NCBI RefSeq assembly: GCF_000974425.1
Contig: NZ_CP010429.1
Span: forward strand, 4,759,501-4,823,500
Direction: 5' to 3'
DNA from: Spirosoma radiotolerans
GTDB lineage: Bacteria; Bacteroidota; Bacteroidia; Cytophagales; Spirosomataceae
Length of the DNA: 64,000 nucleotides
In this document: positions 8,698 to 17,457 of the stretch, piece after piece
Layout: every line of letters starts with the position of its first letter
Position numbering within the stretch: the first letter of the stretch is position 1
Made by a program: the position numbers and the translations under genes
Notes under the pieces: model-generated
Told to the model about the DNA's origin: nothing
The model's input: only the letters and a program-made list of their open reading frames with translations
The model's database searches: none

Positions 8698-9666
8698 ATG
8701 GAAAATCTTAAGATTGCGACCGCACAATTTGAAAATGCGAGTGGCGATAAAGCCTACAATCTCCGCGTTATAGAAACCCTTTCGGCCAGAGCCGCTCAGC
8801 AGGGCGCTCAGGTTATTGCCTTTCATGAGTGCTCCATTACGGGGTATACATTTGCCCGGCATCTGTCCAGGGAGCAGTTACTGAACATAGCCGAATATAT
8901 TCCGGAAGGAGATAGTATTCAGGCCCTTACGCAGATTGCCCGCGCCAACGACATCGTTATATTGGCTGGACTATTCGAAAAAGATCAGCAGGAGCAGCTT
9001 TTCAAAGCCTATGTGTGTGTCGATAAGAACGGATTAGTGGCCAAGTACCGCAAACTGCATCCGTTCATTAACCCGCACTTGCTACCAGGCAACGAGTACG
9101 TTGTCTTTGATTTGTTAGGCTGGAAATGCGGCATTCTCATCTGTTACGACAACAATGTTGTCGAGAATGTGCGGGCCACCGCGCTGTTGGGTGCCGATAT
9201 TATATTCATGCCCCACGTAACGATGCTGACACCTTCGACACGCCCCGGAGCCGGTTTTGCCGACCCGGCACTCTGGTACAACCGACACAACGATCCGACC
9301 TCATTACGACTGGAATTCGACGGTATGAAAGGACGCGCCTGGCTCATGAAATGGCTCCCCGCCCGCGCCTACGATAACGGCATTTATGCTGTGTTCGCCA
9401 ACCCCATTGGCATGGACGACGACCAGCTAAAAAACGGTTGCTCGATGATCATTGATCCGTTTGGAGACGTAATCGCTGAATGCCGCGAACTGGACAATGA
9501 TATCGCCATCGCGACCTGTACACCGGATAAATTACAGAAAGCAGGTGGCTATCGGTACCGGAAAGCGAGACGGCCTGACTTATACAGGGACATTATCAGT
9601 CAGGAGCATACGTCCGAGCAAAAAGTCGTGTGGCTTAATACGGATGAAACACCTACTCAATCCTGA
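8698..9666 (+). CDS. nitrilase-superfamily carbon-nitrogen hydrolase
   Basis: A 322-residue protein with the nitrilase-superfamily triad: E44 (AFHECSITGY), K119 (KYRKLHPF) and C149 (GILICYDNN). Members hydrolyse amides, carbamoyl groups or nitriles. A few Bacteroidota relatives are N-carbamoylputrescine amidase-like, but the region after the cysteine (VENVRATALLGADIIFMPH, with a long insertion to about 235) does not allow a substrate call. The ATG at 8698 was chosen because MENLKIATAQFEN begins the first beta strand; a longer frame from a TTG at 8587 adds non-homologous residues. It converges on lpxB with about 23 bases between stops. Confidence 0.82.
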   Translation: MENLKIATAQFENASGDKAYNLRVIETLSARAAQQGAQVIAFHECSITGYTFARHLSREQLLNIAEYIPEGDSIQALTQIARANDIVILAGLFEKDQQEQLFKAYVCVDKNGLVAKYRKLHPFINPHLLPGNEYVVFDLLGWKCGILICYDNNVVENVRATALLGADIIFMPHVTMLTPSTRPGAGFADPALWYNRHNDPTSLRLEFDGMKGRAWLMKWLPARAYDNGIYAVFANPIGMDDDQLKNGCSMIIDPFGDVIAECRELDNDIAIATCTPDKLQKAGGYRYRKARRPDLYRDIISQEHTSEQKVVWLNTDETPTQS

Positions 9667-9689
9667 TAAATCGTCAACAGACACTGATT

Positions 9690-10802
9690 TTATTTCTTCA
9701 GTTCCTCAACCATCAATCGGCCAGCCCGTTCCGAAGCGCCGGGAGCACCCATTTTTTTCTGCACGTCGGCATAACCACTCAACAGGATAGAACGGCTTTC
9801 CTGCCCCGGTAAAATACGTTGGAGTTCGGCACTGATTAGATCGGGCGTGAGGTCATTCTGAATCAGTTCCTTCACCACTTCGCGGTCCGCAATCAGATTG
9901 ACGAGCGAAATAAAGGGCACCGCAATCAGGTTTTTGGCAATGGCATAGCTGATACCCGTTGTTTTATAGCATACGACCTGCGGAATGTTCAGTAGAGCCG
10001 TTTCCAGCGTGGCCGTGCCGGAGGTAACGAGGGCAGCCGTCGATATGTGCAGCAGATCATAGGCGGCATCATCCACGCGCAGAACATCAGGGTAGTTGGC
10101 CAAGAGGGCTTCGTATAAGGAAGCAGGTAGATTGCTCACGGTACCAACGACAAACTGATAAGCTGGAAAGCGAACAACAACCCGCAGCATCAGCGGCAGA
10201 ATGGAGGTAATTTCCTGATGGCGGCTACCGGGCAAAAGCGCAACAACAGGACGCGCATCGACGCCTATTTTCTGGCGAAAGGACGGATCGGGCTGAAAGT
10301 CAGCGAGAGCATCGAGCAACGGGTTGCCTACATACTCGACTTTATAGTTGTATCTGGCAAAAAACTCCGTTTCGAAGGGCAGTATGGTAAACAGTTTATC
10401 GACCGTTGCTTTTATTTTGAGCGCCCGCCGTTGATTCCAGGCCCATACCTTCGGCGAAATATAATAAAACACGCGAATTCCGTGCTTTTTGGCAAAACGA
10501 GCCATGCGCAGATTGAACCCGGCATAATCAATCAGAATAAGTACGTCAGGCCTATTCGCCAACAAATCGGTCTGGCACTCGCGCATAATCCGGCGAATGG
10601 TTCCCAGGTTTTTGACAACTTCCAGAAATCCCATAAAAGCCATTTCGCGGTAATGACGTACCAGAACAGCGCCAGCGGCTTCCATTTGCTCGCCACCATA
10701 CGCCCGAAATGCAGCCTGGCTGTCGTATGAGCGAATGGCTCGAATAAGATTAGCACCGTGCAAATCGCCCGAGCGCTCCCCAGCAATGAGGTAATAGTTC
10801 AT
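9690..10802 (-). CDS. lpxB: lipid-A-disaccharide synthase
   Basis: This 370-residue GT-B glycosyltransferase joins UDP-2,3-diacylglucosamine with lipid X to make the tetra-acyl disaccharide of lipid A at the inner face of the inner membrane. The family start MNYYLIAGERSGDLHGA is present. DYAGFNLRMARFAKK, YYISPKVWAWNQRR and LPGSRHQEI follow, then TSGTATLETALL and the donor-site stretch PQVVCYKT. Length is normal for LpxB. It supports an LPS-containing Gram-negative envelope. It is likely co-transcribed with the queD-like gene lying upstream at 10880-11296. Confidence 0.95.
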   Translation of the reverse strand: MNYYLIAGERSGDLHGANLIRAIRSYDSQAAFRAYGGEQMEAAGAVLVRHYREMAFMGFLEVVKNLGTIRRIMRECQTDLLANRPDVLILIDYAGFNLRMARFAKKHGIRVFYYISPKVWAWNQRRALKIKATVDKLFTILPFETEFFARYNYKVEYVGNPLLDALADFQPDPSFRQKIGVDARPVVALLPGSRHQEITSILPLMLRVVVRFPAYQFVVGTVSNLPASLYEALLANYPDVLRVDDAAYDLLHISTAALVTSGTATLETALLNIPQVVCYKTTGISYAIAKNLIAVPFISLVNLIADREVVKELIQNDLTPDLISAELQRILPGQESRSILLSGYADVQKKMGAPGASERAGRLMVEELKK

Positions 10803-10808
10803 ATGTAG

Positions 10809-10871
10809 TGTATGATATAGGATATATGATATATGCTCTGACTACTTACCGCATACATCCTATATCATACA
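10809..10871. repeat. AT-rich inverted repeat between queD-like gene and lpxB
   Basis: Perfect 15-base arms at 10809-10823 and 10857-10871 are built from TATGATATAGGAT-type sequence. It fills the 77-base gap between two co-oriented genes. On the complementary strand its order of short motifs resembles the intergenic stretch at 44629-44700, suggesting a dispersed element. Confidence 0.55.
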
Positions 10872-10879
10872 TCGTTGAC

Positions 10880-11296
10880 TTATTCGCCAAAATAATCCAC
10901 AAAGTTTTTGGGGGTTTCGTAGAGCCGGAGTTGGTGCAGATGTGCTTCCGTAACGGGTTCGAGAGCCCGTTCGAGGATCTTCCAGATTTCCATAATGAAG
11001 ATTTCGCAACTGGCCATTTTGCCCTGCATGAAATCCACATCGAGGTTCAGGTTTTTATGATCCACCTTCTCGATTACCTCCCGTTTAACAATATCGCCCA
11101 GCAATTTCAGGTCGATCACAAATCCCGTACCGGGGTCCGGTTCGCCCTTCACCGTCACGATCAATTCGAAGTTATGGCCATGCCAGTTTAGGTTCGCACA
11201 GGGGCCAAATACTTCTTTATTCCGCTCTTCTGACCAGGCTGGATTGTATAGCCGGTGAGCCGCGTTGAAATGTTCAATTCTGTTAATATAGACCAT
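10880..11296 (-). CDS. 6-carboxytetrahydropterin / 6-pyruvoyl-tetrahydropterin synthase family (QueD-like)
   Basis: The 138-residue protein has the zinc ligands H14 (FNAAHRL), H39 and H41 (NWHGHNFEL) and the catalytic cysteine C33 (FGPCANLNWHGH). The downstream DHKNLNLD corresponds to the family's conserved DH(K/R)NLN segment. QueD makes 6-carboxytetrahydropterin, a queuosine precursor, from dihydroneopterin triphosphate; the related PTPS makes pyruvoyl-tetrahydropterin. The GPCANLNWHGH variant is frequent in Bacteroidota and does not by itself separate these activities. No queC or queE gene is nearby. It precedes lpxB on the same strand. Confidence 0.85.
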   Translation of the reverse strand: MVYINRIEHFNAAHRLYNPAWSEERNKEVFGPCANLNWHGHNFELIVTVKGEPDPGTGFVIDLKLLGDIVKREVIEKVDHKNLNLDVDFMQGKMASCEIFIMEIWKILERALEPVTEAHLHQLRLYETPKNFVDYFGE

Positions 11297-11474
11297 TTTT
11301 CTGGTTTAGATGGGGCGGTTGCCAGAAACGCCGATTGACAAATAAACCGCAAAGGTACGAAAAAGGTGCAAACAGTTCAGATGAAGCCGACATCTAAGTG
11401 TAGCCCTTACACCGGGTATAGGTACGCACATTCATATAAAATAAATCCAATTTAATCAGGAAATACGCTATTCC

Positions 11475-11502
11475 TTTGTCCATCTAAAAACCCGTATCTT
11501 TA
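11475..11502 (+). promoter_or_regulatory. Bacteroidota-type promoter of hldD
   Basis: TTTG at 11475-11478 and TATCTTTA at 11495-11502, again 16 bases apart, as upstream of hisB. It leaves a leader of roughly 65 bases before the hldD ATG. Confidence 0.5.
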
Positions 11503-11574
11503 CAGCCGCTTTGGCATAACCTCCTCAACTACTTATCTAATTATCACCACGAATACCTTTACGACTACCAATTT

Positions 11575-12540
11575 ATGATCATCGTTACTGGAGCCGCCGG
11601 TTTTATTGGGAGCTGTTTAATCAGCAAGCTGAATCAGGAAAATTTCAATTTCATCATCGCTGTTGATGATTTTTCAAATCCTGAAAAAGAGGCCAACTTA
11701 GCCGGAAAACGCATTCAGGAGCGTGTGGATCGTGAAGTATTTTTTGACTGGCTTGACCAAAATTACCACGAAGTCGAATTCATTTTCCACATTGGTGCTC
11801 GCACGGATACAACCGAGTTTGACCGGCAGATTTTTGAACACCTGAATGTTGAGTATTCCAAGCAGATCTGGAACCGCTGCATTCAATACCAGATTCCACT
11901 CGTATATGCTTCATCGGCAGCCACCTACGGCCTTGGCGAGCTAGGATACGACGATAACGAGTCGCTGATTCCACAGCTGAAACCGCTCAACCCCTATGGC
12001 GATTCCAAAAACGAGTTCGACATCTGGGCACTGGAACAGGAGCGTAAACCGTTCTTTTGGGCCGGGTTGAAATTTTTCAATGTCTACGGACCCAATGAAT
12101 ACCATAAAGGCCGAATGGCTTCGGTCATTTTCCACACCTTCCGGCAAATCAAGGAATCCGGAAAAATGAAATTGTTTCGGTCGCACAATCCTGACTATGC
12201 CGATGGCGAACAGATGCGCGATTTCGTTTATGTGAAGGATGTGGTTGAAGTATGTTCGTTTCTCATGCATCACCGGCGCAACTCGGGCATTTATAACCTG
12301 GGTAGCGGGAAAGCCCGTACGTTCCTCGACCTGGCCCGCAATACGTTCAAAGCGCTTGACCTCGAACCCGATATTAGTTTTGTGGACACTCCGGTCGACA
12401 TTCGCGACAAATACCAGTACTTTACGCAGGCCAACATGGCCAAACTTCGCTCAATTGGCTACGACCGGCCCTTTTCGTCGCTGGAGGATGGAATTTCCGA
12501 TTATGTAAAAAACTACCTGAGTAAAGGCGAGTATCTATAA
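11575..12540 (+). CDS. hldD: ADP-L-glycero-D-manno-heptose 6-epimerase
   Basis: This 321-residue short-chain dehydrogenase/reductase inverts C6 of ADP-D-glycero-D-manno-heptose to give the L,D donor used for the LPS inner core. The nucleotide-binding TGAAGFIGS is at 5-13, and the catalytic YxxxK is Y141-GDS-K145. The family stretch FFNVYGPNEYHKGRMASV binds substrate. Its natural partner, the heptose-1-phosphate adenylyltransferase (rfaE2), sits separately at 25.9 kb, and a heptosyltransferase-like gene at 37.5 kb. Expressed alone: a promoter lies upstream and a strong bidirectional terminator follows. Confidence 0.95.
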   Translation: MIIVTGAAGFIGSCLISKLNQENFNFIIAVDDFSNPEKEANLAGKRIQERVDREVFFDWLDQNYHEVEFIFHIGARTDTTEFDRQIFEHLNVEYSKQIWNRCIQYQIPLVYASSAATYGLGELGYDDNESLIPQLKPLNPYGDSKNEFDIWALEQERKPFFWAGLKFFNVYGPNEYHKGRMASVIFHTFRQIKESGKMKLFRSHNPDYADGEQMRDFVYVKDVVEVCSFLMHHRRNSGIYNLGSGKARTFLDLARNTFKALDLEPDISFVDTPVDIRDKYQYFTQANMAKLRSIGYDRPFSSLEDGISDYVKNYLSKGEYL

Positions 12541-12547
12541 CTTTTTC

Positions 12548-12606
12548 TACTACAAGACAAAGCCGGTTCATCGTTGAGAGCGATGAACCGGCTTTGTCTT
12601 GTAGTA
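12548..12606. terminator. 26-bp perfect inverted repeat, bidirectional terminator
   Basis: Arms at 12548-12573 and 12581-12606 are perfectly complementary around a 7-base loop, starting 8 bases past the hldD stop. The repeat separates hldD from the convergent sensor kinase gene. The GC-rich core with flanking A/T (TTTTT before the left arm serves the minus strand poorly) fits a terminator. Confidence 0.75.
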
Positions 12607-12709
12607 AGGAATTTCACAAATTCAGCTTTAGGATGCGTCAGCTCTAATCCACCATTTGCGTCAGCATGATAAAACTCTAACGCACGTTCAATTAGCTACT
12701 TATGATAAG

Positions 12710-14023
12710 TCAATTGATTGTTGCTGGTAGCGTCAGCTCGCTGGTGAATGTAGATGCCTGCCAGTTGAGACGTAACTTGCCCCCAAGCAATACTGTTAGC
12801 CGGTGGCTAATCCAAAGGCCTAATCCGTGCCCTTCCTTGAGTGGATCCGCTCTAAAATACGGTTGCATTAAGTCGAGCGTAGGCCCACTGGCGCGAACCG
12901 TCTGGTTTTGCACACAAACGACCCAACCCGTCGAATACGTCAGCTGAACTACCACCGAGCTCCCCGTTACGGCATACTTGATGGCATTTTCGATCAGATT
13001 CAGCAGAATATGTTCCAGTTTGACGGCATCCGTCACTATCGGCTCATGGATCAACTCATCGGTTTCCAGACACGTTGTAACCTCATACTCAACCGCCAGG
13101 CTCGCCAGTTGGGTTAAGCAATGATTGATCAGCTCGGGCCCGTCGACTTCACTCAACCGGAGTGGCTGTGCCGACTCTTCAGGGCGGCTAAGGGTTAGAA
13201 ATTCATCGAGTAAGCGCGCCAACCGGCTAACTTCATCCAACTGACTAACCAAAAACGGCTTTACTCCGCCCAAGACCTGGTCATTGCCAAGGGTTACCTC
13301 AAGGCCTGTTTTCATGATTGTCAATGGGGTTCGCAGTTCGTGAGCAGCTGCTCCAAAGAAGTTTTGTTGCAGATCAACGTTTTCCCGAATCCGGCCCAGC
13401 ATTCGATTCAGCGTATCGGTTAATTGATATAACTCATCGCGCGATTTTGGCAACGTTATCCGGCTATTGTCGGTAGCCTTACTGATCGTATTCGCCTGAT
13501 CAACAATGGACTGAATAGGCCGTAACAACCAACCCGCAACAATATAACCAGCCCCAAAAGCGAGTACCAGACTCAGTAGCCAGCCCAAGCCAAAGACCCA
13601 GCGCAGCTGGTTTATATCCTGCCGCAAGGTCATGTCGGGTACCGATAAAGTTAATCGAATCTGACCATCGGGAGCCTGCTCGGTAGTCGTCTGCGTGGTT
13701 ATAATACGGTGAGAAAAGCGGTATGAGTCCTGATGCCGGTGAGGACTGGGGTTATCCGGGAAGCCCGGACTTCGGAACAGTTCACGGGTACGCCCGTAGG
13801 CATGATACATGACCTGCATGCGTTCCTGGTCGGTGGGTAAGGGCAAAATAACCGGATCAACGCTGACCATCGACAGCAGCCATTCGGCCCGTGTTTGCGT
13901 TGCCCGGTCAAACGCCGTTCGTAAACTCGTTTCGGCCCGGTTGAGCATCAACCAACCAGCGAGCAGACTGATTCCGGCAAATACAGCCGTAACCGCCAGA
14001 ACGATCCGACTACGGAGGCTCAT
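12710..14023 (-). CDS. sensor histidine kinase
   Basis: A 437-residue two-component kinase. It has an N-terminal membrane helix (about 8-26), a periplasmic domain of about 110 residues and a second helix at about 142-165. A HAMP linker precedes the H-box FFGAAAHELRTPLTIMK near residue 230. The N-box HILLNLIENAIKYA and a G-box GHGLGLWISHRL follow in the C-terminal ATPase domain. It overlaps the response regulator gene by four bases, so the pair is translationally coupled, and both lie downstream of a DUF5666 gene on the same strand. The signal sensed is unknown. Confidence 0.93.
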   Translation of the reverse strand: MSLRSRIVLAVTAVFAGISLLAGWLMLNRAETSLRTAFDRATQTRAEWLLSMVSVDPVILPLPTDQERMQVMYHAYGRTRELFRSPGFPDNPSPHRHQDSYRFSHRIITTQTTTEQAPDGQIRLTLSVPDMTLRQDINQLRWVFGLGWLLSLVLAFGAGYIVAGWLLRPIQSIVDQANTISKATDNSRITLPKSRDELYQLTDTLNRMLGRIRENVDLQQNFFGAAAHELRTPLTIMKTGLEVTLGNDQVLGGVKPFLVSQLDEVSRLARLLDEFLTLSRPEESAQPLRLSEVDGPELINHCLTQLASLAVEYEVTTCLETDELIHEPIVTDAVKLEHILLNLIENAIKYAVTGSSVVVQLTYSTGWVVCVQNQTVRASGPTLDLMQPYFRADPLKEGHGLGLWISHRLTVLLGGKLRLNWQASTFTSELTLPATIN

Positions 14024-14691
14024 GCCGTTTTCAGCCGATAACCCCGGCCAATTATCGTCTCGATCAGGCCAGTCGTACCGACGGCATCAAGCTTTTTCCG
14101 CAACTGGTAGATGTGCACTTCGATGACATTGCTACCCATGTCGAAATCGACAGCCCAAACTTTTTCGGCAATTTCGTTTTTAGTGACCAGTTGACCGGCC
14201 TTGCGCATCAGCAGCTCAAGCAATGCAAACTCCCGGTTAGTGAGATCGAGGGGCGTTTTGTTTTTTACAACTTGGTGTGCAACGAGGTGCATTTCCAGAT
14301 CAGATACCCGCATAACGACATCATTGCTCATGGTGCCTTTACGTTGCAGCACCCGGATTCTGGCCAATAACTCATTGAAATCAAACGGTTTACGCAGGTA
14401 ATCAACGGCGCCTAAATCCAGGCCCTGCACAACTTTATCCGGATCGCTCAACGCCGATAGAATCATTACGGGAACCGTTAAGCCAAACGCCCGCAGGTTT
14501 TGCAATACTTCGAAGCCCGTTTGTCCCGGCAACATTAAGTCGAGCAAGACTAAATCATATAGGCCACCCGCAATCTGGTCGAGACCTTCAGAGCCTGAGT
14601 GCGTCAAGTCGGCTACGTGACCATGCTGTTCCAGCCCCTGTTTAATAAACCGGGCCAGTTTCCGTTCATCTTCAATGACTAAAATTTTCAC
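14020..14691 (-). CDS. OmpR-family response regulator
   Basis: The receiver domain (about 1-115) holds the phospho-acceptor aspartate in YDLVLLDLMLPGQ. A winged-helix DNA-binding domain follows at about 125-223, with DLTNREFALLELLM and IEVHIYQLRKKL. A GTG start at 14691 is preferred because it begins VKILVIEDERKLARF, the usual receiver N-terminus, and gives 223 residues, typical of the family. An ATG at 14802 would add about 37 residues overlapping an inverted repeat. It is paired with the kinase that overlaps its end. Confidence 0.9.
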   Translation of the reverse strand: MKILVIEDERKLARFIKQGLEQHGHVADLTHSGSEGLDQIAGGLYDLVLLDLMLPGQTGFEVLQNLRAFGLTVPVMILSALSDPDKVVQGLDLGAVDYLRKPFDFNELLARIRVLQRKGTMSNDVVMRVSDLEMHLVAHQVVKNKTPLDLTNREFALLELLMRKAGQLVTKNEIAEKVWAVDFDMGSNVIEVHIYQLRKKLDAVGTTGLIETIIGRGYRLKTA

Positions 14692-14723
14692 GTCAATAAA
14701 AAGTAAAATCGGGCCGCCGAAGC

Positions 14724-14797
14724 GGAGCGAATGAGCGAATGTTGTTTCGGCAATAGCCCGATTATCAAGCGATTTCCAGTGACCGCTCATTCGCTCC
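14724..14797. repeat. inverted repeat between DUF5666 gene and response regulator
   Basis: Perfect 14-base arms (14724-14737 and 14784-14797) enclose 46 bases. It lies between the stop of the DUF5666 gene and the preferred GTG start of the regulator on the same strand. It could attenuate transcription or stabilise the upstream part of the message. Confidence 0.45.
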
Positions 14798-14809
14798 TTC
14801 ACTCGCTGA

Positions 14810-15616
14810 TTAACGTACTAAATACTGCTGCCCATTGATGGTTAGTACCGACGCCCGCAGGACATTTACTTTTTCCAGTTGAACCTGGCCGTCCCGAAGC
14901 GTTTTAGGGTAACCCTGCACGGTGATGGTACTTCCTTTTTTAGCCAGATCCGTTAGCTGGTAAGCCACGTGCGATGGAATACTGATCACGGTTTTATCGT
15001 CCAGTACCAATCCGTTAACGCGTCCCTCCCTATCGAGTCGGTAATCGGCAATTTTCCCCGTAGCAGTTGCCAGAGCAGGGGCATCTGGCGGTGTGGTCGG
15101 ACGAACCGGGGGCGAATCGAGTACGGTTGTCTTCCCCACTGTCAGGCTATTCATCCGGAAGCGCGTTTCACCGCCAGGTGGCGTTTCAGAATAGCCTGTC
15201 ACACTAACACTACTACCCGCCTTAATGGCTTTCTGGACCTGCGTACCCAAATGGGGCGGAAATTTTACGGTCACAGGCGATCCGGAGCCAGCATTAAGCG
15301 TAAAGCCATCCAGAATAAAATCATCATTGCCAACAAGCTGTCCAACCGTACCCGAAACAGTCGTTAATGACGTAAGTCCGCTCATCTGATGATTTCGGCC
15401 GGGGCCTTGTCCCTTACCGTGATCATTGCGATCTAAGCCAGGACCGGGCCGGCCATGCCGGCGACCGGGTCCACCCGGAAGAGGTCCAGACGGACCATCT
15501 ACACCGGGTTGATTTTGGGCTACAGGCGGCCCATCCGGCCCTTGCGCATGTGCAAAAGGAGAAGCTAAAGCAAGAGCGAGGGCAACGGTAGCGATTAATC
15601 TGGTGTTGGTTTCCAT
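14810..15616 (-). CDS. DUF5666-like secreted Gly/Pro-rich protein
   Basis: A 268-residue exported protein with a signal peptide (ALASPFAHAQ). A Gly/Pro/Arg-rich segment follows at about 26-80. Two repeats of a short beta domain cover roughly 85-165 and 185-268, each pairing a phrase like VSGTVGQLVGNDDFILDGF with VKFPPHL or SIPSHVAYQL and then VTVQGY-type strands. This resembles the DUF5666 family of OB-like repeats, whose role is unknown. It heads a minus-strand unit with the two-component pair, so it may be a sensed or regulated envelope protein. Family assignment is from pattern only. Confidence 0.65.
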   Translation of the reverse strand: METNTRLIATVALALALASPFAHAQGPDGPPVAQNQPGVDGPSGPLPGGPGRRHGRPGPGLDRNDHGKGQGPGRNHQMSGLTSLTTVSGTVGQLVGNDDFILDGFTLNAGSGSPVTVKFPPHLGTQVQKAIKAGSSVSVTGYSETPPGGETRFRMNSLTVGKTTVLDSPPVRPTTPPDAPALATATGKIADYRLDREGRVNGLVLDDKTVISIPSHVAYQLTDLAKKGSTITVQGYPKTLRDGQVQLEKVNVLRASVLTINGQQYLVR

Positions 15617-15714
15617 AAGTCAATTGTTGTTTACTGGTTGATTACGGAAGCAAAGCTAGAATCGCCATCTAAGGACCATCTGAACTCGAAATTAAATTTT
15701 CTTCATAGTGGGTT

Positions 15715-17313
15715 TTATTCCCAGATGATTTCGATAACTTCTTTTTTCAAATCGACTGTCGTCTGTTTTTCATCCGTTGCCCGGCGCAGGATTAATTTAC
15801 CGTTGTTCACCTTAGCCGCTTCCTGTTGCAATACGTGAATAGCGTCTTTTTTATGAAAGACCGATACAGCCAACTCGTTTGTATCGACAGGCAGCGTTAC
15901 TGTTTTACCGGTGGCTTGAACGACCCGCGGTGCAGCCGGTAGTTGCTGATTACGGAGCAAAGCCAACGCCCGCGATGCCTGCGGTACACCATACCCGACG
16001 TAGTTATTACCATACGGATAGAGGTGTGCCGATTTTTCGATAATTTCCATTACCTCTTTGTTAGTCAGCCTGGGGTTTGCCTGCATGATACAAGCCGCAA
16101 ATCCGGTGATGACGGGCGCCGATAACGAGGTGCCATAGAGCGAAAAGCAAGCTACATTTGGCTTTAAATAGGGTAAACTTTCGGGTCCAATGCTACTGTA
16201 CCCAATGCGATTCCAAAGGCGGGCATTGGTGGCTCCAATAGCCAGCACACCCTGTGCATCGGCGGGCGTACTGATAATCCGCCAGGAACGATCTTCTCCT
16301 TCGTTTCCAGCCGACACAATAATTAAAATTCCCTTTTTATCGGCGGCTATTTGAGCAGCCTGACTGATAAGGCTCGTATGACCGTCCATCTGGCCAGGCT
16401 CGTAGTTGTCTTTAGGATTACTCATTCCCTTGGCATACCCCAGCGATGTGTTGATGAGCCGAACCCCCAGGCTATCCATCCATTCCATAGCCGCTACCCA
16501 ATTGTCCTCTTCACCCCGGTACTCCCGGTTGCCCTGATCAGTTCGGGCGAGGTAAAATGTGGCATCCGTAGCCAAGCCAAACTGAATATTTTCGGTTGGG
16601 TCGCTTCCAGCTATCGCTGCCAGTACCTCAGTTCCGTGAAAGTCGGCATTGGATTCGAGCGTACGGAATAAATCGTTATGCGTTTTTTTCTCGTTTACAT
16701 AATCGCGCACACGCTTTACGCCATCGCGGGCAAAGACGTGCTTAAGCGCATGAGCCGAATCAGCGCCAAAAAAACCGGCATCAATAACCCCAACGTTTAC
16801 AAACCGGCCGGTTAAACCCGCCCGCATAAAATCGGGAGCCTGAATCTGCGACATCACCGGAGCCATTTGGGGATTTGACGGTAAGCCAGTAGAGGTGATC
16901 ACAATAGCCGGATCAATGGCTTGAATGGCTTTAACGAAGGGCATTTTTACAACCTTTGCATATTGTTCAGCCGTTAATTGGGCTGATACAGCATTAAGCC
17001 ACCGCGACTGGCAAATGGGCTGAACCCCTGCCTGCTTAAGCTCATTCAGGTAGACCGCCGAAACAGGCTGATCGGTATCATCCAGGGGTAAATTCTGCAG
17101 TTTCCGCTGAGCAATAGCCGCTGGCGACAAGGCTACCGCCGATGCCCGGTCTTTATCCTGCAATAAAACCCAATATTTAGGCTGGTGTATACCAGGCCCG
17201 GCGTGTTGGGGGGCAGCCAGACGTGGCCCGGCCAGACGTGGCCCGGCCATTCGTGGCTCGGCCTGCGCAAAGAATACCAATAGGCAAAATATCCCGGATA
17301 GTCGAATCGTCAT
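15715..17313 (-). CDS. subtilisin-like S8 serine protease
   Basis: The 532-residue protein has a signal peptide, a short Gly-Pro-Arg repeat (about 20-40), an inhibitor-like prodomain (about 45-140) and an S8 catalytic domain. The triad residues are D178 (GVIDAGFFG), H226 (DFHGTEV) and S396 (GTSLSAP), with oxyanion N337 (VSAGNEGE). After the domain there is a short C-terminal tail of beta character; no full secretion sorting domain is evident. An extracellular or periplasmic protein-degrading role is inferred. The repeat near the N-terminus comes from a 15-base tandem unit at about 17218-17262, likely a slippage product. Confidence 0.92.
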   Translation of the reverse strand: MTIRLSGIFCLLVFFAQAEPRMAGPRLAGPRLAAPQHAGPGIHQPKYWVLLQDKDRASAVALSPAAIAQRKLQNLPLDDTDQPVSAVYLNELKQAGVQPICQSRWLNAVSAQLTAEQYAKVVKMPFVKAIQAIDPAIVITSTGLPSNPQMAPVMSQIQAPDFMRAGLTGRFVNVGVIDAGFFGADSAHALKHVFARDGVKRVRDYVNEKKTHNDLFRTLESNADFHGTEVLAAIAGSDPTENIQFGLATDATFYLARTDQGNREYRGEEDNWVAAMEWMDSLGVRLINTSLGYAKGMSNPKDNYEPGQMDGHTSLISQAAQIAADKKGILIIVSAGNEGEDRSWRIISTPADAQGVLAIGATNARLWNRIGYSSIGPESLPYLKPNVACFSLYGTSLSAPVITGFAACIMQANPRLTNKEVMEIIEKSAHLYPYGNNYVGYGVPQASRALALLRNQQLPAAPRVVQATGKTVTLPVDTNELAVSVFHKKDAIHVLQQEAAKVNNGKLILRRATDEKQTTVDLKKEVIEIIWE

Positions 17314-17457
17314 GGTTAGTTTAGGAAGAGAATAAGCCTGTCGTTTGCTTTAACAATATACCGAATAGAGTCTAAACACGAAAACGCACAGAAACTGTTA
17401 CCGGTTTTTGAGTTTCTTTGCAAACTTAATCACAAACGCGCCCTCAACAGTCACGAT

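Noticed and set aside
10218-10730. 170-codon plus-strand frame within lpxB
   Set aside because: Antisense to lpxB, with no protein family character.
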